A stretch of 36,103 bases of DNA from the NCBI GenBank assembly GCA_020724555.1, contig DYGT01000005.1, positions 3,539 to 39,641 on the forward strand. The letters are read 5' to 3'. Source of the stretch: Candidatus Microgenomatus sp. Lineage in GTDB: Bacteria; Patescibacteriota; Microgenomatia; UBA8517. The notes beneath the pieces were generated by a model. It had not been told where the DNA came from, ran no database searches, and saw nothing but the letters and a program-made list of their open reading frames with translations. This document shows positions 18,376 to 27,583 of the stretch, piece by piece. How positions within the stretch are numbered: position 1 is the stretch's first letter; every line of letters begins with the position of its first letter. The position numbers and the translations under genes are program-made.

Positions 18376-19856
18376 TGTTTTTCCTCCGGACGCAGTAGTG
18401 GAAAAAAGACAGTTTCGCGGATGGGCTTGTCTGCCAAAAAACTAAAAAGCCGCTCAGACACGCCAAACCCTGTAACCGGTGGCATGCCGTATTCTAAAGC
18501 ACGAACAAAATCCGCATCATGCATCTGGGCTTCACTATCGCCCGCATCGCGCATTTTCTGCTGCGCCGCAAAGCGCTCAGCCTGGTCCAAGGGGTCATTG
18601 AGCTCGCTATAGCCATTGCCCATTTCAGACCCGGCCAAAATTATTTGATAGCGCTCGGTTAACTTTGGTCTCTTTTCATCGCGTTTGGCCAAGGGGGATA
18701 CATCAACCGGATGCCCGGTGAGAAACGCAGGACCGGCGATATTTTTTCTGATACTTTTCCAAAGAAGGTCAAGCAAACGCCCTTTCAGGTCCGCTTTATC
18801 ATAAGCGATTTTCAGCTCATCCAGTTTTGCGCGGATATCATCCTCACTAGCCACCAGTACATCTACACCTGTTTTTTCTAATACTATTTGTTGGTAATCC
18901 AACCTTTCCCAGGGCTTACCCAGGTCTACCTCAAAATCTCCGATTTTAAAATTTAATTTTCCAAAAGTCTTTTCTGCAATATATTTATACATCTCTTCTA
19001 CTAACCCCATAGAATCTTCAAAATTCGCATATGCCCAATAAAACTCCATCTGAGTATAATCCTGAAGATGCTCGCGGCTAATGCCTTCGTTTCTAAACTG
19101 CCTACCGATCTCAAAAGTCTTTTCAAAACCGGCAACCATCAAGCGCTTTTGCCAAAGCTCACCCATGGAAATGCGCAAATAGAGATCAATGTCCAAGGCG
19201 TCGTGGTGCGTAACAAACGGTTTTGCATCCGCCCCTCCGGCAGTATTTTCCAGTACCGGAGTTTCGACCTCCAAAAAGCCTTTTTCATTTAAAAAATCCC
19301 GCATTGATCCCCAAAATATTGCTTTCTTTTTTAATAAAGTACGGATCTCGTCATTTAAAATTAAATCCACATATCGCTGCCGGTAGCGCAATTCTTCATC
19401 CTTTATGCCATGCCACTCGGAAGGCAAGGGACGGATTGATTTTGAAAGCAAACGGATTTTTTGGGGAGTGATGGATATTTCACCGCGGACAGTTTTTCCT
19501 ACCACTCCCGAGGCTTCAATAAAATCTCCGATATCCAGAAGGTGAAGATCAGCGTACCCCAAATTCTGCTCATCGCTATTGGTTTCGCCTAATTCCTCAC
19601 GTTTTATAAACAATTGGATTGTGCCCGAGTCGTCCTTTATGTGGCAAAATACGATAGCCCCATGTTCTCGCCAGCTCATAATACGGCCGGTAACTACCAC
19701 TTTTTGGTCTTTGAATTTGTCGAAATTATCAATAATTTCCTGGTTTTTTTGTAGTTTTCGTGCTTTAGAAGGATAAGGATTTATACCTAATTCACGCAAA
19801 CGCTCAAGCTTTTCAAGCCTAACTTTCCGTATATTTTCAAACCTAGTTTCACTCAT
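18372..19856 (-). CDS. lysS: Lysyl-tRNA synthetase (class II)
   Basis: OB-fold anticodon domain, RYRQRYVDLILN, class II motif 2 FRNEGISREHLQDYTQMEFYWAY. Confidence 0.98.
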   Translation of the reverse strand: MSETRFENIRKVRLEKLERLRELGINPYPSKARKLQKNQEIIDNFDKFKDQKVVVTGRIMSWREHGAIVFCHIKDDSGTIQLFIKREELGETNSDEQNLGYADLHLLDIGDFIEASGVVGKTVRGEISITPQKIRLLSKSIRPLPSEWHGIKDEELRYRQRYVDLILNDEIRTLLKKKAIFWGSMRDFLNEKGFLEVETPVLENTAGGADAKPFVTHHDALDIDLYLRISMGELWQKRLMVAGFEKTFEIGRQFRNEGISREHLQDYTQMEFYWAYANFEDSMGLVEEMYKYIAEKTFGKLNFKIGDFEVDLGKPWERLDYQQIVLEKTGVDVLVASEDDIRAKLDELKIAYDKADLKGRLLDLLWKSIRKNIAGPAFLTGHPVDVSPLAKRDEKRPKLTERYQIILAGSEMGNGYSELNDPLDQAERFAAQQKMRDAGDSEAQMHDADFVRALEYGMPPVTGFGVSERLFSFLADKPIRETVFFPLLRPEEKQ

Positions 19857-19890
19857 CTTAATTGTTAGTATACAACGATGTTAAGAAACA

Positions 19891-19915
19891 AAAAACCTCC
19901 CCTGTCGGGAGGTTT
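19891..19915 (-). terminator. Rho-independent terminator downstream of greA (AAACCTCCC-gacag-GGGAGGTTTTTT on minus strand)
   Basis: GC-rich stem plus T-run in greA orientation. Confidence 0.85.
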
Positions 19916-19937
19916 AATCTTTAATTTCAAGCCTCCC

Positions 19938-20414
19938 TTAAGAAAGAGACTTCACTTCTAAAATTTTATAACTAATAGTTCCCGCAGGAGCTTCCACTTC
20001 TACAATATCACCGACTTTTTTGCCGACCAATTTGCTTCCAAGAGGAGATTTAGGTGAAATTCTTTTTTTCATGGGGTCAGCCTCCCATTCACCCACAATC
20101 TCAAATTCCTGGTTAACTCCGTCATTATTTAAGGTTACTAAAGTCCCCAGAGATACTTGCCCATCCACAATATCCTGAGGCTCGATTATCTCAGCGTGGT
20201 CCACGACATGTTTTAGCTCGTCAATCCTGCCGTCTAAAAACTCCAGTTCTTCCTTGGCGTCGATATAGTCGCTATTTTCTCGAAGATCTCCCTCTTGGCG
20301 GGCACGTTCCAGTCTTTCGACAGCTTTAGGTCTTTTATTTGCCATAAGATCAGCAAGCTCGCTTTTAAGAGCTTCAAACCCTTTTCTTGTTACTTGTATT
20401 TCCTGATTATTCAT
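19938..20414 (-). CDS. greA: Transcription elongation factor GreA
   Basis: RARQEGDLRENSDYIDAKEELEFLDGRI; start set at MNNQEI after SD AAGGAGG rather than the track start 20462. Confidence 0.96.
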   Translation of the reverse strand: MNNQEIQVTRKGFEALKSELADLMANKRPKAVERLERARQEGDLRENSDYIDAKEELEFLDGRIDELKHVVDHAEIIEPQDIVDGQVSLGTLVTLNNDGVNQEFEIVGEWEADPMKKRISPKSPLGSKLVGKKVGDIVEVEAPAGTISYKILEVKSLS

Positions 20415-20462
20415 TTTATTTTTCCTCCTTTTTAACATAAAAAGCCTTTCTTTTTCTATCAC

Positions 20463-20588
20463 GAAGGATTAAGAGTACCCTCGCGAGTCAGCGATTAATC
20501 TTCTTTGCTGAAGACTCTTTTACGAAAAAAAAGGAAGCTTGTATGTTAGTTTTTTTCATTGAGAGGCTATTTTTTAATAACAAGCAGT
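20463..20588 (-). promoter_or_regulatory. Structured greA 5' leader with possible 23-aa uORF
   Basis: Mutually exclusive helices and uORF MKKTNIQASFFFVKESSAKKINR* (20559..20488) between promoter and greA SD. Confidence 0.4.
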
Positions 20589-20617
20589 ATTTTATGTATT
20601 TATATGGTCTTTGTCAA
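20589..20617 (-). promoter_or_regulatory. Sigma-70-type promoter for greA: TTGACA-N17-TAAAAT
   Basis: Minus-strand TTGACA (20617..20612), 17-nt spacer, TAAAAT (20594..20589). Confidence 0.75.
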
Positions 20618-20745
20618 GTAAATATTGCGCTTTAGCCTGATTTTCGAAAAAAATAGCTATTTCCAAAAATAAATTTTTGCGTATTATAGTTTTTTTCTGC
20701 TTTACTGCTTCCCAATCTCGATCATTCATTCTATTATAGTTCGCA

Positions 20746-22980
20746 ATGAAACGCCTTTATGTACTTTTTACAATCTCCGGTGCTCTAGGCCTATTGTACC
20801 AGGTAATATGGGCAAGAATGCTTGTCTTAATTTTCGGGAACACCACGTATTCAACCACCACCGTTATCTCAGTTTTCATGGGTGGACTAGCAATAGGCTC
20901 GGTCTTTTTTGGCTGGCTATCTGATAAAAAAATAAATAATTTACGGCTCTGGGGCATTTTAGAATTTTTAATCGGAATATCAGCACTTTTTGTCCTTATT
21001 GCCTTTCCGTATGTAAAAACTTTCTATACTGGCTCAACAAGCATGCGGTTTATTATCTCCGCGCTGTTAATTTTACCCCCGACTTTTTTTATGGGAGGGA
21101 CATTGCCGGTTCTTATAAAACACTTAAACCAAAATAATCTGACAACTACAGTTTCAAAACTTTATTTTGTAAACACTTTAGGGGCATTTATCGGAACGCT
21201 TTTGACGGCGTTTATCTTGCTTGAAATATTCGGGATGGAGCTTACAGTTTTGTTTGCCGCCTGGGCCAATATCAGCCTGGGACTCGTGTCTTTTACAATA
21301 AAATTAAAAAAGAACAACAATCAAATAAATGAAGTTACTCATGCTAACGCGCACAGAGCAAATTACTCAAAATCAACAATTATTTTTATCATGCTTTCAT
21401 TCTTTATGTCTGGAGCGATCTCTCTTTCATACGAAATTGTTTGGACAAGGCTTTTAATCTCCTCTCTGGGGACTTATGTTTATGCCTTTGCAACCATTTT
21501 AGCAACCATCCTTTTGGGTATTGCGGCAGGCGCAATCATAACCCCGGCGATAATTGCAAAAAGCAATAAATATGCGCTTATGTTTGGCATGATCCAAATT
21601 GGCATTGGCCTTTTAGCGGTAATTTCTATTTTAATTTTGGGGCTAGACCTTGCCATGTCTGCGCCAATAAAATTAATCTCAGTACTTCTACCTGCTTCTA
21701 TTTTGATGGGTATGTCTTTTCCCGTAGTTTCGGCTTTATTTGAAAATAGCCAAAGACTCGGGTCTCAAGTGGGGCTTGCCTATAGCTTAAATACGGCGGG
21801 GTCAATTGTGGGGCCAATTGTGACAGGTTTTTTTCTTATTGGCTTTATAGGGACAAACTACACGCTTCTTTTGTTGGCAATTTTAAATTTAACCGTGGGC
21901 GGACTTTTAGTTGCAAGCGAAAATAAAAAGTTTGCTCCTTTTGCCTTCTTGGTAATTTTTCCAATATCAGCCATAATCATAACCGCCAAAACCTCACCCC
22001 ATATATATCTGGAAAATAGCATAAAAGAAAAAATTGCTTATTATGAAAGCCAGGGTTGGGATTGGAAAATATTAGAAGATGAGGCAGCGTCTATCTTAGC
22101 ATTCGCTGGTGACAAAAGCCCGAGTGACAAAGGTTTGATTATAGACGGAGTGCAAACGACCACCCTTACGATACAAACAAAACTTTTAGCGCATCTTCCG
22201 CTATTTCTTCATGAAAACCCCAAAAATATGCTTATTATTGCTTTTGGCATGGGAACTACTTACCGCTCGGCTTTGGCGCACGACATCTATGTAGACGCAG
22301 TCGAACTTGTTCCCTCGGTACCCCTTACTTTTGAAATGTTTTTTAAAAACGGCAATGAGGTTTTAAATAACCCCAAAGGCAAGATTATCATCAACGACGG
22401 AAGAAATTATATTGCTCTAGCGGACAAAAAATATGATGTTATCGCCATCGATCCGCCACCACCAATAAATGCCGCCGGAACTACGGTTTTATATTCACAA
22501 GAATTTTACGAAGATGCCAAAAAAATTTTAAATCAGGAAGGGATCCTGGCTGCTTGGTTTTGGTATGGTTCGTCCGAGGATGACTTTAAAATGCTTTTTG
22601 CCAGCATGCGCAGCGTATTTCCCCATATCTTGGTGGCCGTAAGCCCGGACGGCCGGGGGGTTTTCTTTTTTGGAAGTGAGAAAAAAATAGTTATTAACAA
22701 AGAAATACTTAACAAGCGCTACCAAGGCCTGGTGTACCAAGATTTAAATGAATGGACAAACTCGCCTTACTCTGCGCAAAAACTAATGGAACTTTTTGTG
22801 GGTGATGAGAAAACGGTTGACCGTTTTGTCAAAAACGCAACACCTCTGACCGATAACCATCCAAAAACAGAATATTTTTTTCTCCGCCACAAGTTAAATC
22901 CACGCCCAAATATCAATCCGGATTGGGTTCACCCTATACCGGAAACTTTTGATAAAATGCATAGGATTATCCGTTTATGA
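20746..22980 (+). CDS. Fused MFS-type membrane domain/spermidine synthase-like protein
   Basis: N-terminal multi-TM region; C-terminal Rossmann domain MLIIAFGMGTTYRSAL...KIIINDGRNYIALADKKYDVIAIDPPPPINAAGT. Confidence 0.9.
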   Translation: MKRLYVLFTISGALGLLYQVIWARMLVLIFGNTTYSTTTVISVFMGGLAIGSVFFGWLSDKKINNLRLWGILEFLIGISALFVLIAFPYVKTFYTGSTSMRFIISALLILPPTFFMGGTLPVLIKHLNQNNLTTTVSKLYFVNTLGAFIGTLLTAFILLEIFGMELTVLFAAWANISLGLVSFTIKLKKNNNQINEVTHANAHRANYSKSTIIFIMLSFFMSGAISLSYEIVWTRLLISSLGTYVYAFATILATILLGIAAGAIITPAIIAKSNKYALMFGMIQIGIGLLAVISILILGLDLAMSAPIKLISVLLPASILMGMSFPVVSALFENSQRLGSQVGLAYSLNTAGSIVGPIVTGFFLIGFIGTNYTLLLLAILNLTVGGLLVASENKKFAPFAFLVIFPISAIIITAKTSPHIYLENSIKEKIAYYESQGWDWKILEDEAASILAFAGDKSPSDKGLIIDGVQTTTLTIQTKLLAHLPLFLHENPKNMLIIAFGMGTTYRSALAHDIYVDAVELVPSVPLTFEMFFKNGNEVLNNPKGKIIINDGRNYIALADKKYDVIAIDPPPPINAAGTTVLYSQEFYEDAKKILNQEGILAAWFWYGSSEDDFKMLFASMRSVFPHILVAVSPDGRGVFFFGSEKKIVINKEILNKRYQGLVYQDLNEWTNSPYSAQKLMELFVGDEKTVDRFVKNATPLTDNHPKTEYFFLRHKLNPRPNINPDWVHPIPETFDKMHRIIRL

Positions 22981-23285
22981 GCGATTTTTTAAAAAAAGTT
23001 TTGGCTGAAGTAAATCAAATTCCTGCAGGTAAAGTAGCAAGCTATGGACAGATCGCTTTGTGGGCAGGAAAACCTAAAGCGGCGCGTGAGGTTGGTTGGA
23101 TTTTAAACCAAAACGACCGTATGGATATTCCCTGGTGGCGGGTTGTAAACAAAGAAGGCCGTATTACTTTTAAAGGTAGTTTACTTTATGGGACACAAGA
23201 CCAAATCCGCGCTTTACAAGCAGAAGGTGTCAAAATCAAAAACTACCAAATCGATATGAATAAATATGGCTACTCAAAGACTTAA
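22977..23285 (+). CDS. Alkyltransferase-like protein (ATL, MGMT family with active-site Cys replaced by Trp)
   Basis: MGMT-like fold IPAGKVASYGQIALWAG...; PWWRV in place of PCHRV. Confidence 0.92.
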   Translation: MSDFLKKVLAEVNQIPAGKVASYGQIALWAGKPKAAREVGWILNQNDRMDIPWWRVVNKEGRITFKGSLLYGTQDQIRALQAEGVKIKNYQIDMNKYGYSKT

Positions 23286-23286
23286 T

Positions 23287-23409
23287 TTATTTTTTTGATC
23301 TTTTGTTTTTGGTTTTATTTTTAGTAACTCTTTTTTTTGATGCGACCTTTTTTACAGGCTTTTTAACCGTTTTCTTTGTTACTTTTTTAACTTTCTTTTT
23401 TGCGGGCAT
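23287..23409 (-). CDS. Lys-rich histone H1-like small basic protein (40 aa)
   Basis: Minus-strand ORF MPAKKKVKKVTKKTVKKPVKKVASKKRVTKNKTKNKRSKK* with SD-like AGGGGGTG upstream of ATG; absent from supplied track (too short). Confidence 0.7.
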   Translation of the reverse strand: MPAKKKVKKVTKKTVKKPVKKVASKKRVTKNKTKNKRSKK

Positions 23410-23529
23410 TTTAATCACCCCCTCTTACCACAAGGGGCAAATTCTTATGGGCAAGCACTGTCTTTGTACTCACATCTGCCTTTGCTTAATTAATGTAACT
23501 TTTATAACAATTTGTCAATATAATAAACT

Positions 23530-24816
23530 ATGAAAATCTTTAACAAAAAAAGACTGAGGTTATTAATGTTTCTCCATGCAATAACTTTAATATTATGGCT
23601 TATGGCAAAACCAAATTTTTTTATTTTTAAAAACACGCCTTTTCTTGCACTTGCTCAAATTTCCGGCTTATGGGCGGCTACTGCGGTTAGCTTAAATTTT
23701 GTTCTCGCTGCCCGTTTAGGGGTGGTGAATAAATTTTTGGGAGGATTAGATAAGGCTTATTTACTCCACGCACAAACCGGTAAAATCGCTTTTTTCTATA
23801 TGCTTTTCCACCTCTTACTTTTATTAATAGATGCGCTACCAAGCACTAAATTAGCGCTTTCTTATATCATACCTTTTATAGATATTGCCTATGATATGGG
23901 TAAAATTGCCCTATCTCTTTTTACTCTGCTTTTAGTTTTAACCCTAATAATTAAACTTCCTTATCATATCTGGCGCAAAACCCACCAGTTGATGGTCTTG
24001 CCTATGCTTTTTTTGCTTTTTCATACTCTGCTCATCACCAGCGACGTTTCTGTATATATGCCCTTAAGGATCTGGATAGTGGGAATTGTGAGCATTGGGT
24101 TAACTCTTTATGTATATAAAATGTTTATATATCCAATTTATGGGCCGAAATATTTGTATGTCATAAATAAAATTACTGATATGAGAACTGCCACTGAAAT
24201 AATCTTAAAGCCGGTTAACAAAAAGCTTAATTTCGAACCAGGACAATTTGTATTTGTGCAATTTATCAGTAAAAAGGTAACCCAAGAGGAACACCCCTTT
24301 TCTATATCAAGCTCTCCCGCGAGAAATTATATTCGTTTAACAATTAAAAAAAGCGGAGACTTTACCAACAAGTTGAGTTTATTAGAAGTAAAAGAAAAAG
24401 CAAATATATATGGTCCATATGGACACTTTGGACAACGGGCCTTAACCGGGCAGAAACCTTTAATTTTTATTGCGGGCGGAATCGGCATCACACCGTTTTT
24501 GAGCATCCTCACGTATCTGTCCGAAAATAAAATCGACAAAAAAGTCACACTCTTTTACTCACATAAAATGGGCGAAGCGTTATACAAAAATAATCTTAAA
24601 AAATTACAAAATAAAAATATTAATATAATCTTACACAACTCAAACTCTCAAGGATATATAACTGCTGAGAAAGTACTCAAAACTACAGGCTACCAGCGTC
24701 CTCTAATATTTCTTTGCGGTCCCATAGGGATGATGAAATCATTGTCTCAACAATTTCAAGCTTTAGGGATAAAAGAGAAAAATATATTATTTGAAGATTT
24801 TAACCTCAAAAAATAA
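23530..24816 (+). CDS. Ferric reductase-like transmembrane flavocytochrome (NOX/FRE type) with FAD and NAD(P)H domains
   Basis: Paired heme His in two TMs (HAQTGKIAFFYMLFH; HQLMVLPMLFLLFH), HPFSISSSP FAD motif, GGIGITPFLSIL and CGPIGMM NAD(P) motifs. Confidence 0.93.
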   Translation: MKIFNKKRLRLLMFLHAITLILWLMAKPNFFIFKNTPFLALAQISGLWAATAVSLNFVLAARLGVVNKFLGGLDKAYLLHAQTGKIAFFYMLFHLLLLLIDALPSTKLALSYIIPFIDIAYDMGKIALSLFTLLLVLTLIIKLPYHIWRKTHQLMVLPMLFLLFHTLLITSDVSVYMPLRIWIVGIVSIGLTLYVYKMFIYPIYGPKYLYVINKITDMRTATEIILKPVNKKLNFEPGQFVFVQFISKKVTQEEHPFSISSSPARNYIRLTIKKSGDFTNKLSLLEVKEKANIYGPYGHFGQRALTGQKPLIFIAGGIGITPFLSILTYLSENKIDKKVTLFYSHKMGEALYKNNLKKLQNKNINIILHNSNSQGYITAEKVLKTTGYQRPLIFLCGPIGMMKSLSQQFQALGIKEKNILFEDFNLKK

Positions 24817-24877
24817 TAAAGTCTCTTTTACAATTTTATGCTACAATACCAAAACATATTAAGGGAGGTGAATATGT

Positions 24878-25378
24878 ATGGAAGATAACCAAAACGAACA
24901 AAATACCCAAAAAAACAATAAGCTTCCTTATTATATCGGCGGTGCCATAATATTGCTTTTGATTGTGGGAGGACTATTTTTTTCTTTAGGAACAGATAGC
25001 AGCGACCAAAATACTAATACACTGGGTGAATCCACACAAGAAACTTCGGAAAATGATAAGGTCACCGACACGAACGACCCCGCAGATGAAACAGACGGAA
25101 AATTAGTGGAAATAGAAATGCAGGGAGGCATGTACTACTTTTCAACAGAAGAAATCACAGTTAATAAAGGCGATACAGTACACATAACTTTAACCAGTGA
25201 AGAAGGTATGCATAACATCGTCATCGACGAATTTAATGTGCAATCTGATGTAGTTAACGAGGGCGAAGCGATTACAATTGAATTTGTCGCGGATAAAGCT
25301 GGTGAGTTTGAATATTACTGCTCGGTGGGAAATCATCGGCAAATGGGCATGGTAGGTACGCTTATTGTCGAGGAGTAA
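24878..25378 (+). CDS. Membrane-anchored cupredoxin domain protein (type I copper)
   Basis: TM helix; ligands in GMHNIVIDEF and YYCSVGNHRQMGM; SD AAGGGAGGTG. Confidence 0.9.
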   Translation: MEDNQNEQNTQKNNKLPYYIGGAIILLLIVGGLFFSLGTDSSDQNTNTLGESTQETSENDKVTDTNDPADETDGKLVEIEMQGGMYYFSTEEITVNKGDTVHITLTSEEGMHNIVIDEFNVQSDVVNEGEAITIEFVADKAGEFEYYCSVGNHRQMGMVGTLIVEE

Positions 25379-25421
25379 ATAATGCTGTAAGATGGTTTTT
25401 TCGCAGACAAGTTAAACTATT

Positions 25422-26171
25422 ATGGCTAAAAAACTGCTCGTGATCATCAGTATTTTATTCTTAAGCGGATTGGGTTATCGTGCGGTCAGACCGGACATGT
25501 CCGGAGCTCCACCGTATGGAGAAGCAGAGGACGCTGTCCCCGAGGTAAATTTTTTAAACTGGCTTTCCCAGTGGAAAAGGCCGGAAGGGCCGGCTAAGGT
25601 CGGGCTTCAGGTGGGTCATTATAAAAACAATGAATTTCCCGAAGAACTTGAACATTTACGCGGCAACAGCGGTGCCAAAGGCGGCGGTAAAATGGAATGG
25701 GAAGTAAATCTTGCTATTGCCGAAAAAACGGCTGAAATACTTAAGGAGGCCGGCGTTAAAGTAGATATTCTTCCAGCAACGGTTCCCCCGTCTTATTGGG
25801 CAGATGCTTTTATTGCTATCCACGCGGACGGAAGTGACGATAAAACAAAATCCGGTTTTAAAATCGCAGGTCCTTGGAGGGATTTAACCGGCGATGCAGA
25901 TAAATTAATTGACTATTTGACCGATTCTTACTATTCACAAGTGGGGCTGCCGTGGGACGACAATATTACCGCCAACATGCGCGGTTACTATGCGTTTTCC
26001 TGGTGGAGGCATGAGCACGCCATCCACCCCATGACCACAGCAGCAATTGTGGAAACAGGATTTTTAACAAACGCAAACGACCGAGAAATTTTGCTTAAAT
26101 CACCGGAACTTCCCGCCCAAGCACTTGCTGAAGGCATAATAAAATATCTCCAAAGTGAAGGTTTAATATAA
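25422..26171 (+). CDS. N-acetylmuramoyl-L-alanine amidase (Amidase_3-like)
   Basis: VGLQVGHYKN, ADAFIAIHADGSDDKTKSGFKI, AAIVETGFLTNANDREIL. Confidence 0.88.
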   Translation: MAKKLLVIISILFLSGLGYRAVRPDMSGAPPYGEAEDAVPEVNFLNWLSQWKRPEGPAKVGLQVGHYKNNEFPEELEHLRGNSGAKGGGKMEWEVNLAIAEKTAEILKEAGVKVDILPATVPPSYWADAFIAIHADGSDDKTKSGFKIAGPWRDLTGDADKLIDYLTDSYYSQVGLPWDDNITANMRGYYAFSWWRHEHAIHPMTTAAIVETGFLTNANDREILLKSPELPAQALAEGIIKYLQSEGLI

Positions 26172-26194
26172 GCACAAATAGAATATAACGTCCC

Positions 26195-27238
26195 ATGACC
26201 GAACGAGATTTCAGAATTACCAGAAGACAATTTGGAAAAACTGCTATGGCGGTAGCAGGAGAACTCGCTGCAAAAGCTAGCGGCCTGGCATTCCCCCATC
26301 AAGAAAAAATATTATCTCCAGAAAATAAAATATATCCCGGAGACGTCTTCCATGGAGCTTTTAACGGAGACGGTACATTTATAATAATGGCGTATGGCTC
26401 GCCTACTGGGTGGGGGTCTATTGGCTACAACCTACAAGGAGTAGATAAAGGAGGATTACAAAATACCATTGACACTTTGGATTATTTATCCGGGTTTGCT
26501 CCCACCTGGACAAAACGAGTGCACCGGCACGCCGATGTAATAGGTATCAGTTTTAAAAAAATAAGCGAAACTTCAGAATCGCAAGCTGCCGTCCATTCCG
26601 AATCTTTGGCATTAATTTACGACGTTATAAATGGAAAAGCCGGTACCAATACCACAGCCTCTTTAAGCATAAGAGCCGGCCGCGATGTATCCTTGGAAAG
26701 ACTTTTTGACTTAATCCAAAAGCTCTACCAAGGCAAATTTGTTTACAACGAAAGCGACGTCATCCCCAAGGAAATTTTTACTAGACACGGCATTATGCTG
26801 GGATTAGACTTGGAAGAGATGGTAAATCCGGATGAATTTGGAAACGCCTATTACCCCACCGGAGTTCCAGCAGATCAATTACACGAAATCGTGAGCTGGG
26901 TTAAAAACTTTATGATTAACCGTGGTTTTAGGCATTATTCAACACTTTTATACGAACAGGGCGTTGAGCCGCATATTCCGGATAATCCTCGCGGTTTGAA
27001 ATGGAATGATAAAATTAAAATAGCACACGCCGGTTTTCAAACTACAGCAAGTTCCTCGGCGGAAAACCGCATTAAACTACTTCAAGCAATTGAGAGGCAA
27101 AAAGAAGTTTGGCGAATGAATGGAATTGGCGGTATGATATATACCCATGCTGCTCTCTCACCCGATATTCGAAACGCTTTAACAGACCAAGACATCAAAT
27201 TATACGCAGAAAACCTACAAGCATTAGCTGCACAATAA
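26195..27238 (+). CDS. Hypothetical secreted protein with twin-arginine-like signal (TRRQFGKTA)
   Basis: Complete ORF; N-terminal RR motif followed by moderately hydrophobic segment. Confidence 0.65.
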   Translation: MTERDFRITRRQFGKTAMAVAGELAAKASGLAFPHQEKILSPENKIYPGDVFHGAFNGDGTFIIMAYGSPTGWGSIGYNLQGVDKGGLQNTIDTLDYLSGFAPTWTKRVHRHADVIGISFKKISETSESQAAVHSESLALIYDVINGKAGTNTTASLSIRAGRDVSLERLFDLIQKLYQGKFVYNESDVIPKEIFTRHGIMLGLDLEEMVNPDEFGNAYYPTGVPADQLHEIVSWVKNFMINRGFRHYSTLLYEQGVEPHIPDNPRGLKWNDKIKIAHAGFQTTASSSAENRIKLLQAIERQKEVWRMNGIGGMIYTHAALSPDIRNALTDQDIKLYAENLQALAAQ

Positions 27239-27318
27239 TAAATTCAGATTTTGACAGGTACCCCTTAAAGTAGACACAGATTCTAAAATGAGTCTTACTG
27301 ATTAGGGGGTGAAACGAA

Positions 27319-27567
27319 TTGGCAGGGATATCAAAAGAGGTTAAAGAGGAAATCGTATCAAAGGTCAAAAGTGGGGCAAAAGTTGTGGATGTGTCTAAGG
27401 ATTATGGAGTTTCTACCAAGACCATTTATTATTGGCTCAGAGGTAAAGCTAACAGTGAAGCCAGTGTAATGGAGGTGAGGAGACTCAGGAAAGAGAATGA
27501 AGAGCTAAAGGCCATTGTTGGAGCTCTTACTATGGACTTAACAAAGCTAAAAAAAGAAGCCAGATGA
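27319..27567 (+). CDS. IS3-family transposase OrfA (HTH + leucine zipper)
   Basis: KVVDVSKDYGVSTKTIYYWLRGKA...EVRRLRKENEELKAIVGALTMDLTKLKKEAR. Confidence 0.85.
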   Translation: MAGISKEVKEEIVSKVKSGAKVVDVSKDYGVSTKTIYYWLRGKANSEASVMEVRRLRKENEELKAIVGALTMDLTKLKKEAR

Positions 27568-27583
27568 CTTAAAAAGCCTTGTT

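Noticed and set aside
19938-20462. Long greA start (MIEKERLFMLKRRKNKMNNQ...)
   Set aside because: A strong SD AAGGAGG precedes the internal ATG at 20414 and known GreA N-termini fit that start.
23303-23533. Plus-strand ORF MFLVLFLVTLFFDATFFTGFLTVFF...
   Set aside because: It is the antisense shadow of the Lys-rich minus-strand ORF at 23287..23409.
27549-27556. A7G slippery motif as a functional IS3 -1 frameshift producing OrfAB
   Set aside because: In this copy orfB lies in the +1 frame relative to orfA; the -1 frame hits a stop quickly, and orfB lacks its catalytic core.
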